From contig JAUYGZ010000019.1 of NCBI GenBank assembly GCA_030690415.1, forward strand, positions 1-64,000: a stretch of DNA of 64,000 bases, given 5' to 3'. Positions 17,471 to 25,017 of this stretch are shown here, piece by piece. Origin of the DNA: a bacterium (lineage in GTDB: Bacteria > Patescibacteriota > Gracilibacteria > JAUYGZ01). Positions within the stretch are counted from its first letter, which is position 1, and the number at the start of each line of letters is the position of its first letter. A program made the position numbers and the translations under genes. The notes under the pieces were generated by a model. That model saw only the letters and a program-made list of their open reading frames with translations, did no database searches and was not told the origin of the DNA.

Positions 17471-18217
17471 ATGTCCAAAACAGCTCACTCAAAGACGTAT
17501 ATTCAGCAAGCCCTCGCTCACCCGGACGACCATCAAAGCTCGGGAAAATACCTCAGCGATTCCGTTTATGGCGCACTGGATGGCATGGTCACCACCTTTG
17601 CCATCGTCGCGGGAGTCGTGGGAGCGGATCTGAGCCTCAATGTCATCCTGATCCTTGGCCTGGCCAATCTCTTCGCCGATGGTTTTTCCATGGCAGCAGG
17701 AAGCTATCTCGCCATCAAGTCAGAGCGGGACTACCATCGCGAAGAATACAACCGTGAAAAATGGGAGATCGAAAACTACCCCGAAGGAGAGATCGAAGAA
17801 ATCAGACAAATTTATCGCGCCAAGGGCTTCACCGGAAAAGACCTCGATCAGGCCGTGAAGATTATCACGAGCAACAAAGAACAATGGCTGAAAACGATGA
17901 TGGTGGAGGAGCTCCACATTATCCAGGAAAACAAATCACCCTGGATTGTAGCAATCTCTACCTTTCTAGCCTTCCTGATCTGCGGCGCGATTCCTCTCTT
18001 GGCCTACGCGGCTCTGTATTTCTTTCCCACTCTTCAGATTTCAACCTTTACCATTTCGATCATAGCTACGGCCTGTACTATCTTCATCGTCGGATCGCTC
18101 CGAAGCATCTTCATCGCCAAACACTGGCTTCCTGCTGGACTTGAAATGCTACTCATCGGAGGATCAGCTTCAACAGTAGCCTACCTCGTGGGATATTTAC
18201 TGAGAGGACTGGCGTAA
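17471..18217 (+). CDS. VIT1/CCC1-family metal (Fe2+/Mn2+) transporter
   Basis: About 248 residues from MSKTAHSKTY; the ORF track's start at 17417 adds 18 residues of doubtful value. The first helix motif SGKYLSDSVYGALDGMVTTFAIVAGVVGA and the second, FADGFSMAAGSYLAIKSERD, are hallmarks of the VIT1/CCC1 family. A cytoplasmic Glu-rich metal-binding helical region follows (about 90-150, YNREKWEIENYPEGEIEEI), then three more membrane helices. Plant and yeast members load iron or manganese into vacuoles; bacterial ones probably export metal. A weak AAGGA ribosome site sits 8 nt before 17471. The upstream hairpin could be regulatory. Confidence 0.9.
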   Translation: MSKTAHSKTYIQQALAHPDDHQSSGKYLSDSVYGALDGMVTTFAIVAGVVGADLSLNVILILGLANLFADGFSMAAGSYLAIKSERDYHREEYNREKWEIENYPEGEIEEIRQIYRAKGFTGKDLDQAVKIITSNKEQWLKTMMVEELHIIQENKSPWIVAISTFLAFLICGAIPLLAYAALYFFPTLQISTFTISIIATACTIFIVGSLRSIFIAKHWLPAGLEMLLIGGSASTVAYLVGYLLRGLA

Positions 18218-18235
18218 AGAATGTAAAATTAAAAA

Positions 18236-18320
18236 TTCCCCCAACTCCCAACTCCTGTACAGACGCATAGCTATGCGTCTCTACCCTCGCACACCCCTCA
18301 ACTTACAACTCCCCCCCTTG
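18236..18320. repeat. heptad repeat plus 20-bp perfect palindrome upstream of ruvB
   Basis: CCAACTC words at 7-nt spacing are followed by the perfect palindrome AGACGCATAGCTATGCGTCT (18261-18280) and more CAACTTACAACTCC. Similar GTA(C/G)AGACGC palindromes and heptanucleotide repeats are known from cyanobacterial genomes; a relationship is not shown. Confidence 0.7.
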
Positions 18321-18353
18321 GCCATCACCTCCACCAAAACGACCTCAATCCGA

Positions 18354-19373
18354 ATGACCAGCACTGTTCAGCGGACAACCGACACCGATGCCTTTGAAAA
18401 CACCCTCCGACCCAAAACTCTGGACGAGTACATCGGCCAAAGTCAGCTAAAAGAAAATCTGAAGGTTTTTTTGAACGCGGCCAAAAAAAGAGGAGAATCC
18501 CTCGAACACTCCCTGCTCTATGGCCCACCAGGCTTGGGGAAAACCACCCTGGCCAGCATCATCGCTGCTGAGATGGAAGCCAAGCTAACCATCACTTCAG
18601 CACCAGCCATCGAAAAATCCGGCGACTTGGCCGCTATCCTGAGCAATCTCAAACCCGGCGACGTGCTCTTCATTGACGAAATCCATAGGCTTCGATCCAA
18701 CATAGAGGAAATGCTCTACAGCGCCATGGAAGACTTCGCCCTGGACATCATGATTGGGAAAGGGCCTTCGGCCCGCACGATGAGACTGAACCTTCCTCCC
18801 TTCACCCTCATCGGCGCAACCACGAAGTACTCACTGCTCAGCTCTCCTCTTCGAGACCGCTTCGGCCACATTTTTAAACTGGAATTTTATTCACCGGATG
18901 AAATCGAGCAAATCATTCGGCGTTCCTCATCCATCCTGAACTACCGGATCGAACCGGAAGCCTGTCAAAAACTCGCCCACTGCTCCAGACGAACCCCCCG
19001 CATAGCCAACCGCCTGCTGAAACGCATCCGCGACTTCGCGGAAATGGACGAACACACCGAACACATCAGCTTCACCATCACCGAAAAAGCCCTCTTTGCC
19101 CTGGGCATTGACGAACTAGGCCTCGACCGCACGGATTTGAACCTCATTCAGACCATTATTGAGAAGTTTCAGGGCGGTCCGGTAGGCCTGAATACCTTGT
19201 CCGCTGCCACCGGCGAAGACGCCGGCACCATCGAAGATGTCTACGAACCCTTTTTGATTCAGCTCGGAATGCTCGACCGGAGTCCCCGAGGAAGAATGGC
19301 AACACCACACGCCTACCAGCACCTCGGACTCACACCAGCAGAAAAACCAAAGCAATCAGCCCTCTTCGAATAA
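18354..19373 (+). CDS. ruvB: Holliday junction branch migration ATPase RuvB
   Basis: RuvB is the hexameric AAA+ motor that drives Holliday-junction migration with RuvA. Start chosen at MTSTVQRTTDTDAFENTLRPKTLDEYIGQ (339 residues, normal); the track's extra 27 N-terminal residues are translated repeat. Motifs: Walker A GPPGLGKTTLA, Walker B LFIDEIHRL, sensor 1 GATTKY, the arginine-finger region SSPLRDRFG, and the C-terminal winged helix LIQLGMLDRSPRGR. The aminomutase gene starts 7 bp later, so the two are probably cotranscribed. Confidence 0.97.
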   Translation: MTSTVQRTTDTDAFENTLRPKTLDEYIGQSQLKENLKVFLNAAKKRGESLEHSLLYGPPGLGKTTLASIIAAEMEAKLTITSAPAIEKSGDLAAILSNLKPGDVLFIDEIHRLRSNIEEMLYSAMEDFALDIMIGKGPSARTMRLNLPPFTLIGATTKYSLLSSPLRDRFGHIFKLEFYSPDEIEQIIRRSSSILNYRIEPEACQKLAHCSRRTPRIANRLLKRIRDFAEMDEHTEHISFTITEKALFALGIDELGLDRTDLNLIQTIIEKFQGGPVGLNTLSAATGEDAGTIEDVYEPFLIQLGMLDRSPRGRMATPHAYQHLGLTPAEKPKQSALFE

Positions 19374-19379
19374 GAGATC

Positions 19380-20561
19380 ATGAAAAACTACCAGCTCATC
19401 AACTCCCTCGAAAAACTCGAAAGCCTCTTCGATCTCAGCTATAAGATCCCAAACAGAGAGGAATTTTCAAAATACATTTTCCAACATCCTCTCCGTTTCA
19501 CCCCCTACCTAGTTGAACAAATAAAGTGTTCACCAGCAGTCGCCAAACAGTACATTCCAGATCCAAAAGAACTCGACAAACAGGGGCTCGAAAAAACCTT
19601 TACCGGAATCATAGGCACCGGCATCCCTGGCCTCGAACGAATGTACCTGGACCGCGTCATCCTGATGCCCTCATCCCAGTGCTTCGCCTACTGCCGATTC
19701 TGTTTCCGCAAAAACTATTCACACGATGCCAATAACGGAGACTACGGCAGTCCTCAAAACAATTTCAAAAAAGCCCTGGAGTACATCGGAAACGATTCCC
19801 GTATCAAGGAGGTTCTGATCACCGGCGGCGATCCGCTCATGTTCCCCGGCAAAGTCATCGAACTCATTCTGAAACTCAGGACAATCGCACACCTCACCGG
19901 AATTCGCATTGGAACCCGTATTTTCACCTCCGATCCCGAATTGATCAATGAAGACTGGATCAGACCCTTCACCGTACTCAACACCATTTCAACACTTCCA
20001 ATCCCCGCTCCGGTTTCAATTTCACCGCACATCAATCATCCCGACGAACTCACCCCTCAAAGCATCAGAGCTCTACTGCTCTGTACGCAGAACCGAATCC
20101 CACTCTACAATCAAACCGTATTACTCAAAGGAATCAACGATGATCCCGAGCTCCTCATCCAACTCTTCCGCCAGCTCCGTCAGCTCGGAATAGAACCCTA
20201 TCGCGTCTACCACGCCGATCCATTGCAAGGCTCGGAACATTTCCGGACCAGCCTGAAGGAATTCATGACCATCAAACGGGAAATGCGCGCGAAGGCGAGT
20301 GGACGCATCGTCCCCTCCTTCATCATGGACACTCGCATCGGCAAAGTGGAACTCGGGGCCGATGCTGAGATCATCAAACGAGAAGGAAATACAGTATGGA
20401 TCAAAACACCCTACACACGGGAAATTTATCAGGCGGTCAATCCGGAATGGAAATTACCGGAATTTTGCCAACTCTCTGATAATGGACAAATCATTGTCCC
20501 CTATGAAGACGCAACAAAAAAGGAAGATTTTTCAAGAATCAAGATCAGCTTGATAACCTAG
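19380..20561 (+). CDS. radical SAM lysine 2,3-aminomutase family protein (EpmB/KamA-like)
   Basis: 393 residues. The radical-SAM cluster motif is CFAYCRFCFR (CxxxCxxC), with GGDPL after it and PLP-type family motifs (HINHPDELTPQS; LYNQTVLLKGINDD). EpmB is a lysine 2,3-aminomutase that makes R-beta-lysine for EF-P. efp and epmA lie within 1-2 kb on the opposite strand, which suggests this role here. The C-terminal segment (SGRIVPSFIMDTRIGKVELG) is more KamA-like than E. coli EpmB, so a free-lysine aminomutase is the alternative. It follows ruvB by 7 bp. Confidence 0.85.
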   Translation: MKNYQLINSLEKLESLFDLSYKIPNREEFSKYIFQHPLRFTPYLVEQIKCSPAVAKQYIPDPKELDKQGLEKTFTGIIGTGIPGLERMYLDRVILMPSSQCFAYCRFCFRKNYSHDANNGDYGSPQNNFKKALEYIGNDSRIKEVLITGGDPLMFPGKVIELILKLRTIAHLTGIRIGTRIFTSDPELINEDWIRPFTVLNTISTLPIPAPVSISPHINHPDELTPQSIRALLLCTQNRIPLYNQTVLLKGINDDPELLIQLFRQLRQLGIEPYRVYHADPLQGSEHFRTSLKEFMTIKREMRAKASGRIVPSFIMDTRIGKVELGADAEIIKREGNTVWIKTPYTREIYQAVNPEWKLPEFCQLSDNGQIIVPYEDATKKEDFSRIKISLIT

Positions 20562-20572
20562 CACTCACCATA

Positions 20573-20594
20573 TATACTGTTAACAGTACTAGTA
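20573..20594 (+). promoter_or_regulatory. -10 element and operator palindromes of the VapBC-type locus
   Basis: TATACT (20573-20578) overlaps the perfect palindrome ACTGTTAACAGT (20577-20588), followed by TACTAGTA and a repeated TAACAG. This is the usual arrangement for autorepression by an antitoxin. The ATG is 18 nt further on. Confidence 0.55.
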
Positions 20595-20605
20595 ACAGCA
20601 CCAGC

Positions 20606-20896
20606 ATGAAAACACTCATCAGAAAGAAAACCCAGGCTGCCCAAGTTTATTACCCCTTCGATGCCTACATGCGGCTCAAACGAGTCGCAAAGAGCCAAAA
20701 TAAGGCCCTGGCTGAGTGGATTCGTGACGTCACAGTAGAAGTGGCTGAGAAACAGGAAAAAAAAAGAAAAAAGATGAAATTCACTGATATGCCAACCTTT
20801 TCCTGGACAGATTCCGACCCTCTCACATCTGAAAAAATTGACGAAATCGTCTACGGACACCCTCATGGCTATAACCCTTCTCATCCACAAGCATGA
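20606..20896 (+). CDS. antitoxin-like protein of PIN-toxin pair
   Basis: A 96-residue basic protein. The N-terminal segment (QVYYPFDAYMRLKRVAKSQNKALAEWIRD) looks like a short ribbon-helix-helix or related DNA-binding fold; the acidic C-terminal tail (FSWTDSDPLTSEKIDEIVYG) is typical of a toxin-neutralising region. Its TGA overlaps the ATG of the PIN gene (ATGA), and palindromes precede it. Identified mainly by context. Confidence 0.75.
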   Translation: MKTLIRKKTQAAQVYYPFDAYMRLKRVAKSQNKALAEWIRDVTVEVAEKQEKKRKKMKFTDMPTFSWTDSDPLTSEKIDEIVYGHPHGYNPSHPQA

Positions 20897-21276
20897 TCCT
20901 TCTCGACACTTCATTTCTCTACGCTTTCTTTCAAAAAAACGACGTACATCATAAAAAGGCCGTCGAACTAGCCGGACAGAAAGAATTGAATGCACCCATT
21001 ATTCCCATCGAAGTGTTCGAAGAACTGATGACGGTCATCACTTCAAGAAAATCCAGCCAGGAAGCGATTAAAACAGGAAATTTTCTTTTCAGTGAAGAAA
21101 GCCCGGTTGAAGTCAAAGAGGAACACACACCCTTCGAAAAAGTATGGCAAGAATTTCAACAACTCTCACCGCATGACCTATCCTATACCGACTGCGTCCT
21201 TATCACAGAGGCAAAACGCTTCGGATGCGATGTTCTCACATTTGATAAGAACATCCTAAGGACACTTAATCACTGA
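20893..21276 (+). CDS. PIN-domain ribonuclease toxin (VapC family)
   Basis: 127 residues. The PIN acidic residues are in place: Asp in MILLDTSFLYAFF, Glu in VFEELMTV, Asp in SYTDCVLI and Asp in LTFDKNIL. VapC toxins are Mg-dependent RNases that often cut tRNA or rRNA. It overlaps the antitoxin by 4 bp. The 3' end overlaps the convergent efp stop by 7 bp. It sits between the aminomutase and efp, interrupting what would otherwise be an EF-P modification cluster. Confidence 0.88.
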   Translation: MILLDTSFLYAFFQKNDVHHKKAVELAGQKELNAPIIPIEVFEELMTVITSRKSSQEAIKTGNFLFSEESPVEVKEEHTPFEKVWQEFQQLSPHDLSYTDCVLITEAKRFGCDVLTFDKNILRTLNH

Positions 21277-21827
21277 GGTCGATCTACATAAGCACCCGTC
21301 TCCGTACTGATCCGAATCTTGTCACCCTGCTTCACAAACAAAGGAACCTGCACAATCGCCCCTGTCTCAATCGTCACCGGCATTGTTTTCCCCGTAGCAC
21401 TATCCCCTTTTACACCGGGAGCAGCTTCAGTGACCTTAAAAATCAACTTTGGAGGGAGAACCACCCCGGTCGGCTTATCATTCACCATCACCAACTTCAC
21501 GTCACTCCCATCCTTCATAAAATCTTTTGCCGATCCCACTGCGTCAGCATCCAAAGCCACCTGCTCGAAAGTATCCGTCTCCATAAAGTGAAATTCAGAA
21601 CCATCTGAATACAGGAACTGGGCGTTTTTTTGGACAACAGATGCTTCATCTAGCGTTTCACCTGACTTAAAAGTGTTTTCCACCACCTGCCCTGTCTCCA
21701 CATTCCGCAAACGAACCCGATAAAAAGCTGACCCTTTTCCAGGATTCACAAATGTAATGTCCGTAGCCGTCCACACACCAAATTTCCAATTAATAGCGCC
21801 ACCTTTTTTGAGATCAGAAATGAGCAT
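21270..21827 (-). CDS. efp: elongation factor P
   Basis: EF-P relieves ribosome stalling at polyproline. Start set at MLISDLKKGGAINWK (21827; 185 residues), since the track's 25 earlier residues are upstream leader. The modified-lysine loop reads VNPGKGSAFYRVRLRN, with Lys31 at the position of E. coli K34. The end matches too: APGVKGDSATGKTMPVTIETGAIVQVPLFV. The lysine-tipped loop agrees with beta-lysylation by EpmA/EpmB; epmA is immediately upstream (34 bp). The proline-rich PPPPP run in the 2564-residue surface protein is one possible client. Confidence 0.96.
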   Translation of the reverse strand: MLISDLKKGGAINWKFGVWTATDITFVNPGKGSAFYRVRLRNVETGQVVENTFKSGETLDEASVVQKNAQFLYSDGSEFHFMETDTFEQVALDADAVGSAKDFMKDGSDVKLVMVNDKPTGVVLPPKLIFKVTEAAPGVKGDSATGKTMPVTIETGAIVQVPLFVKQGDKIRISTETGAYVDRPQ

Positions 21828-21861
21828 ACAGTTGATTAAGAGCTGAGGCAGAGCGAGTATA

Positions 21862-22914
21862 CTACGACACATCACCCCAGGGAAAGAGAAGAACCTCCTC
21901 AATCGACTTCATCCCCAAGAGAACCATCACGAGGCGGTCAATTCCAAGGGCATTTCCTCCACTGGGTGGCATCGTTTCCAGCGCTTCGATAAAGGACTCA
22001 TCGAGATCATAGGTCTCCTTGCCCATCTCCTCCCGAAGCTGCCACTCCTCTTCAAGCCGAAATCGTTGCTCCACGGGGTCGACCAACTCTGTAAAGGCGT
22101 TGCAGAGCTCCACACCATTGATATACAGCTCAAAACGCTCCGCCCAAAAAGGATCATCATCCTTCCTCTTCGCCAATGCCGCCTGCGTGGCCGGATAATC
22201 ATACAAAAAGACTGGTCTTTCATGACCCAATTTTGGCTCAACCTCGTTTAAGAACACAAGAAAAAACAAATCATCCCAGCTGTATTCAGCATTCAACTCA
22301 TAGCCTTTTTTCAAAACCGCTGCTTTCAGAGTCTCTACATCCCTCAGTTCATCCAGATTCATCTCAGCATATCGCTGAAAAGCTTCTCGAACTGAGAGAC
22401 GCTCCCAATTCTTCTGAAAAAGTTTGCAGTATACAGTGTGCAGTTCGCAGTTGGAATTCTCGTAATTCTGCCAACTGCCAACTGCCAACTGCGAACTAAT
22501 CCATCTAACCATCACCTCTGTATCCTTCATCACATCCATATAATCCGCATTCGCGCGATACCACTCCACCATCGTAAATTCCGGATTATGTGCTCCCCCA
22601 TCCTCTCCATTCCGAAAAACCTTCGTCAACTGAAAGATTTTTTCAAAACCCGCCCCGAGCAGCTTCTTCATCGCATACTCCGGTGAAGTGTGCAAATAAC
22701 GCCTGTCGCGATACTTTCCATCCTCCGAAACAAACTCCGAAGAAAAAAGATTCAAATGTGGCTCCATCCCGGGATGCTTCACCATAAGGGGCGTTTCAAC
22801 CTCTAAGAATCCCTGTCCACGAAACCACTCCCTCATCAGATCGAGGATCCGAGCCCTTTGAACAAAGGTATCCTTATCCAACTGACCATCACGAATGAGT
22901 TGCCAATTTTGCAT
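21862..22914 (-). CDS. epmA: EF-P--(R)-beta-lysine ligase (truncated class II LysRS paralogue)
   Basis: About 350 residues, with only the class II synthetase catalytic core and no anticodon-binding OB domain, as in EpmA/PoxA/GenX. Motif 2 region: LHTSPEYAMKKLLGAGFEKIFQL..VFRNGE...HNPEFTMVEWYR. Motif 3: GIDRLVMVLLG. YDYPATQAALA and INGVELCNAFTEL also match EpmA. Start set at MQNWQLIRDG (22914). Residues about 139-163 (SSQLAVGSWQNYENSNCELHTV) are extra relative to the family and are encoded by CAACTGC heptads inside a larger inverted repeat. It lies between recO (4 bp) and efp (34 bp), probably one operon. Confidence 0.93.
   Translation of the reverse strand: MQNWQLIRDGQLDKDTFVQRARILDLMREWFRGQGFLEVETPLMVKHPGMEPHLNLFSSEFVSEDGKYRDRRYLHTSPEYAMKKLLGAGFEKIFQLTKVFRNGEDGGAHNPEFTMVEWYRANADYMDVMKDTEVMVRWISSQLAVGSWQNYENSNCELHTVYCKLFQKNWERLSVREAFQRYAEMNLDELRDVETLKAAVLKKGYELNAEYSWDDLFFLVFLNEVEPKLGHERPVFLYDYPATQAALAKRKDDDPFWAERFELYINGVELCNAFTELVDPVEQRFRLEEEWQLREEMGKETYDLDESFIEALETMPPSGGNALGIDRLVMVLLGMKSIEEVLLFPWGDVS
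22424..22498. repeat. in-frame heptad/palindrome insertion in epmA
   Basis: CCAACTG occurs three times at exact 7-nt spacing. AGTTCGCAGTTGG (left) and its perfect complement CCAACTGCGAACT (right) make a 13-bp inverted repeat. The stretch is translated as about 25 extra residues of EpmA. Confidence 0.8.
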
Positions 22915-22918
22915 AGTT

Positions 22919-23638
22919 CTAGTGAATTTCAAGTGATTCCAGGATCCCCTTGATATCTGCCAACACAGTACGATCAACTGTTACTCTCAGAGCATCATCC
23001 ATTCCTACACTTTGACAATACCTCATCACCTTAACCAAGGTAATGTCGACTTGCTTCAACAGTATGTTCCCGCCTACCTGACAGCAGTGCCGATGTGCGA
23101 AACCCTTGTTTTCCGTGGAAAACAGCATCTCATCTGCCTCAGCTAAAACGACATGACAAGAGCAGCACAGTTTCCAGTCCGGCAGGTACCCTAAATCATT
23201 CAGCAAACGAATCCAATACACAACAACAATCGCATCTTCACGAACGTTATCCAGAGCCACATTAAGATTGTAATATACAGATTGTACACTTTGTGACTCT
23301 TCAAGCATAGCGTCAGTTAGCTTCAGAATTTCCATGGCTCGATAGTAGTGCTCAAGATCCTGATGAGAAGAATCAACATACGAAAAACCCCGTGACTTCA
23401 AGAGCTTCACCTGATCCAGACTGTTTCGATTATCCGACCCCTCTCTCACCTGAAAGACAACAGAATTCGCCAATTCCAAAGCCCCGGCCTTCCGACTCTT
23501 CGGATCCCGACTCCCAAAACACATCAAAACCATCTTTCCATGATGCAAACTCAAGAGAATCACCAGCTCATCCTTTTCCCGAAGTGGCTTTTTGCGAAGA
23601 ATGATCCCTTCTTCATGAAAAAATCTCATTCCAGTCAT
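22919..23638 (-). CDS. recO: DNA repair protein RecO
   Basis: 239 residues. The N-terminal OB fold shows EGIILRKKPLREKDELVILLSLHHGKMVLMCFG, and a C-terminal helical region follows. A four-cysteine/His cluster (CCSCHVVL...HRHCC) fits the zinc site of many RecO proteins. RecO loads RecA on SSB-coated DNA with RecR. It is first in a recO-epmA-efp minus-strand cluster with very short gaps. M4 is an alternative start. Confidence 0.9.
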   Translation of the reverse strand: MTGMRFFHEEGIILRKKPLREKDELVILLSLHHGKMVLMCFGSRDPKSRKAGALELANSVVFQVREGSDNRNSLDQVKLLKSRGFSYVDSSHQDLEHYYRAMEILKLTDAMLEESQSVQSVYYNLNVALDNVREDAIVVVYWIRLLNDLGYLPDWKLCCSCHVVLAEADEMLFSTENKGFAHRHCCQVGGNILLKQVDITLVKVMRYCQSVGMDDALRVTVDRTVLADIKGILESLEIH

Positions 23639-23670
23639 AAACAGTAAGACGAGATCAGTATACCGAAAAA

Positions 23671-24552
23671 CTACTCAGCCCAGGACTCAATTTGCGCAAT
23701 CAGCCCGAGTGCGGATTTCCTGCCGGCCTCGATAGCCTCGTCCGTCTGTGAAAAATCAAGCAGGGAAACATCAACTATCGGCTCCACCAAAAGATCCGGC
23801 TTCGCTTCATCAAGGTTGTTTTGAGTATTCGCATCGATCGAAATTTTGAGACTCTGAAGGATAATTTCAATCAACAAACGGATATCCTCTCGTTTTCGTG
23901 AAAAGAAACCAAGAATCTCACCCCCAAGGGTTGGCTTCACGACCGGATCATAATGCTTGGCATAAATCAGCCCTGAAATATGCTGCCGTACCACATTATT
24001 TTGTAAGCGAATCGCGATCAGCTTCTCGGCTCCCAACTCTCGACAAAGAACTGCCGGAACCTCGTCAAGAACTCCTCCATCCACCAAATACCGGTCATTG
24101 AGGAACATGGGAGGAAAAACCAAAGGCAATGAAGATGAGGCTTGAACCGCCTCCGCTATCAAACCGCTCTTCATCACCACCTTTTCCCCACTCTCTAGAT
24201 CAACCGCCGCACAGACAAAAGGAATCTTGAGATCCTCAAAAGTTTTGTTCTCGTAAAAAGGATACAAGTGCTTTTTAAAGGACTCAGCACTGATCAGACC
24301 TTCATTGAAATAATTAAAATTCGTAAGACTAAACAAATCCAGGTCCTTGTATTTGGAAACAAAATCCCTAATTTTTTGGGCAGAATACCCCAATCCAATT
24401 GCTGCTCCGATCACCGCCCCCATACTCGTACCAGTAACAAAAGAAAGGGGTACATTATGTTCACATAATACTTCATAAAACCCGATATGAAAGTACCCTC
24501 TCACACCACCACCTCCGAGAGCCAGACCGATTTTAGGGTAGGTTTTTGCCAT
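23671..24552 (-). CDS. patatin-like phospholipase (RssA/YchK type)
   Basis: 293 residues. Oxyanion loop LALGGGGVRGYFHIG, nucleophile serine in VTGTSMGAVIGA, and catalytic Asp in VDGGVLDEVP form the Ser-Asp dyad of patatin phospholipases. No signal peptide, so it probably acts on membrane lipids from inside. The C-terminal 80 residues are helical. Its promoter is the extended -10 at 24576-24584, giving a short leader. Confidence 0.93.
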   Translation of the reverse strand: MAKTYPKIGLALGGGGVRGYFHIGFYEVLCEHNVPLSFVTGTSMGAVIGAAIGLGYSAQKIRDFVSKYKDLDLFSLTNFNYFNEGLISAESFKKHLYPFYENKTFEDLKIPFVCAAVDLESGEKVVMKSGLIAEAVQASSSLPLVFPPMFLNDRYLVDGGVLDEVPAVLCRELGAEKLIAIRLQNNVVRQHISGLIYAKHYDPVVKPTLGGEILGFFSRKREDIRLLIEIILQSLKISIDANTQNNLDEAKPDLLVEPIVDVSLLDFSQTDEAIEAGRKSALGLIAQIESWAE

Positions 24553-24575
24553 ACAGCAGAAAAAAGCTTCCCACC

Positions 24576-24584
24576 ATTATAGCA
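24576..24584 (-). promoter_or_regulatory. extended -10 promoter of patatin gene
   Basis: Minus strand TGC-TATAAT about 24 nt before the ATG at 24552; a perfect -10 hexamer. Confidence 0.6.
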
Positions 24585-24600
24585 AAGATTATCCCGTCTG

Positions 24601-24855
24601 TCATTTCTTCTTCTCCCCTCCAAACCACCCCATGACTCCTTTTATCCCACTGTAGACATCCATCGCCACCCTCACCGGCGTCTTTACGTAGTTTTCAATG
24701 GTCTCTGCCGTGTCCCGAACATGCTTCGAGGTATAGCTGAGATCCCGGAGAATCAAAATCAGATAAAACAACACAAAGAGCATCAGAAAACAGACCGCAC
24801 CGACACCAATCGCCAAAGACATATTTAGAACGTCACCGGAAGTTTCCCACAACAT
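24601..24855 (-). CDS. small single-pass membrane protein, unknown
   Basis: 84 residues: a strongly hydrophobic helix at about 12-36 (SLAIGVGAVCFLMLFVLFYLI), then an amphipathic segment (RDTAETIENYVKTPVRVAMDVYSGIKGVMGWFGG) and a Lys tail. The pattern is reminiscent of DUF948-like or YtxH-like small membrane proteins, but I cannot assign it. It ends 48 bp before the patatin gene on the same strand. Confidence 0.65.
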   Translation of the reverse strand: MLWETSGDVLNMSLAIGVGAVCFLMLFVLFYLILILRDLSYTSKHVRDTAETIENYVKTPVRVAMDVYSGIKGVMGWFGGEKKK

Positions 24856-24933
24856 AAGAAAAGAAATGAATCCATAAACAGTATACGGAAAACAAGCTTG
24901 TACAAAAAATGTATGCAGTTGACAAAAAGACTA

Positions 24934-25017
24934 GTTGAGAGTTAATAGTTTACAGTTCAGAGACAATCTCAACTCCGTACTACAACCAACAACCTACAAC
25001 CTACTCCCTACAACCTA
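24934..25017. repeat. heptanucleotide repeat tract reaching the gatB stop codon
   Basis: Degenerate AGTT words are followed by ACAACCT repeated at 7-nt intervals, running into and supplying the gatB stop (TAG on the minus strand). It fills most of the 24856-25014 gap, in which I see no gene. Confidence 0.75.

Noticed and set aside
20893-20896. Alternative genetic code with UGA as Gly (Gracilibacteria/SR1) or Trp
   Set aside because: TGA ends several genes with overlapping starts, and tRNA-Trp has a CCA anticodon; no in-frame TGA was seen in the conserved genes.
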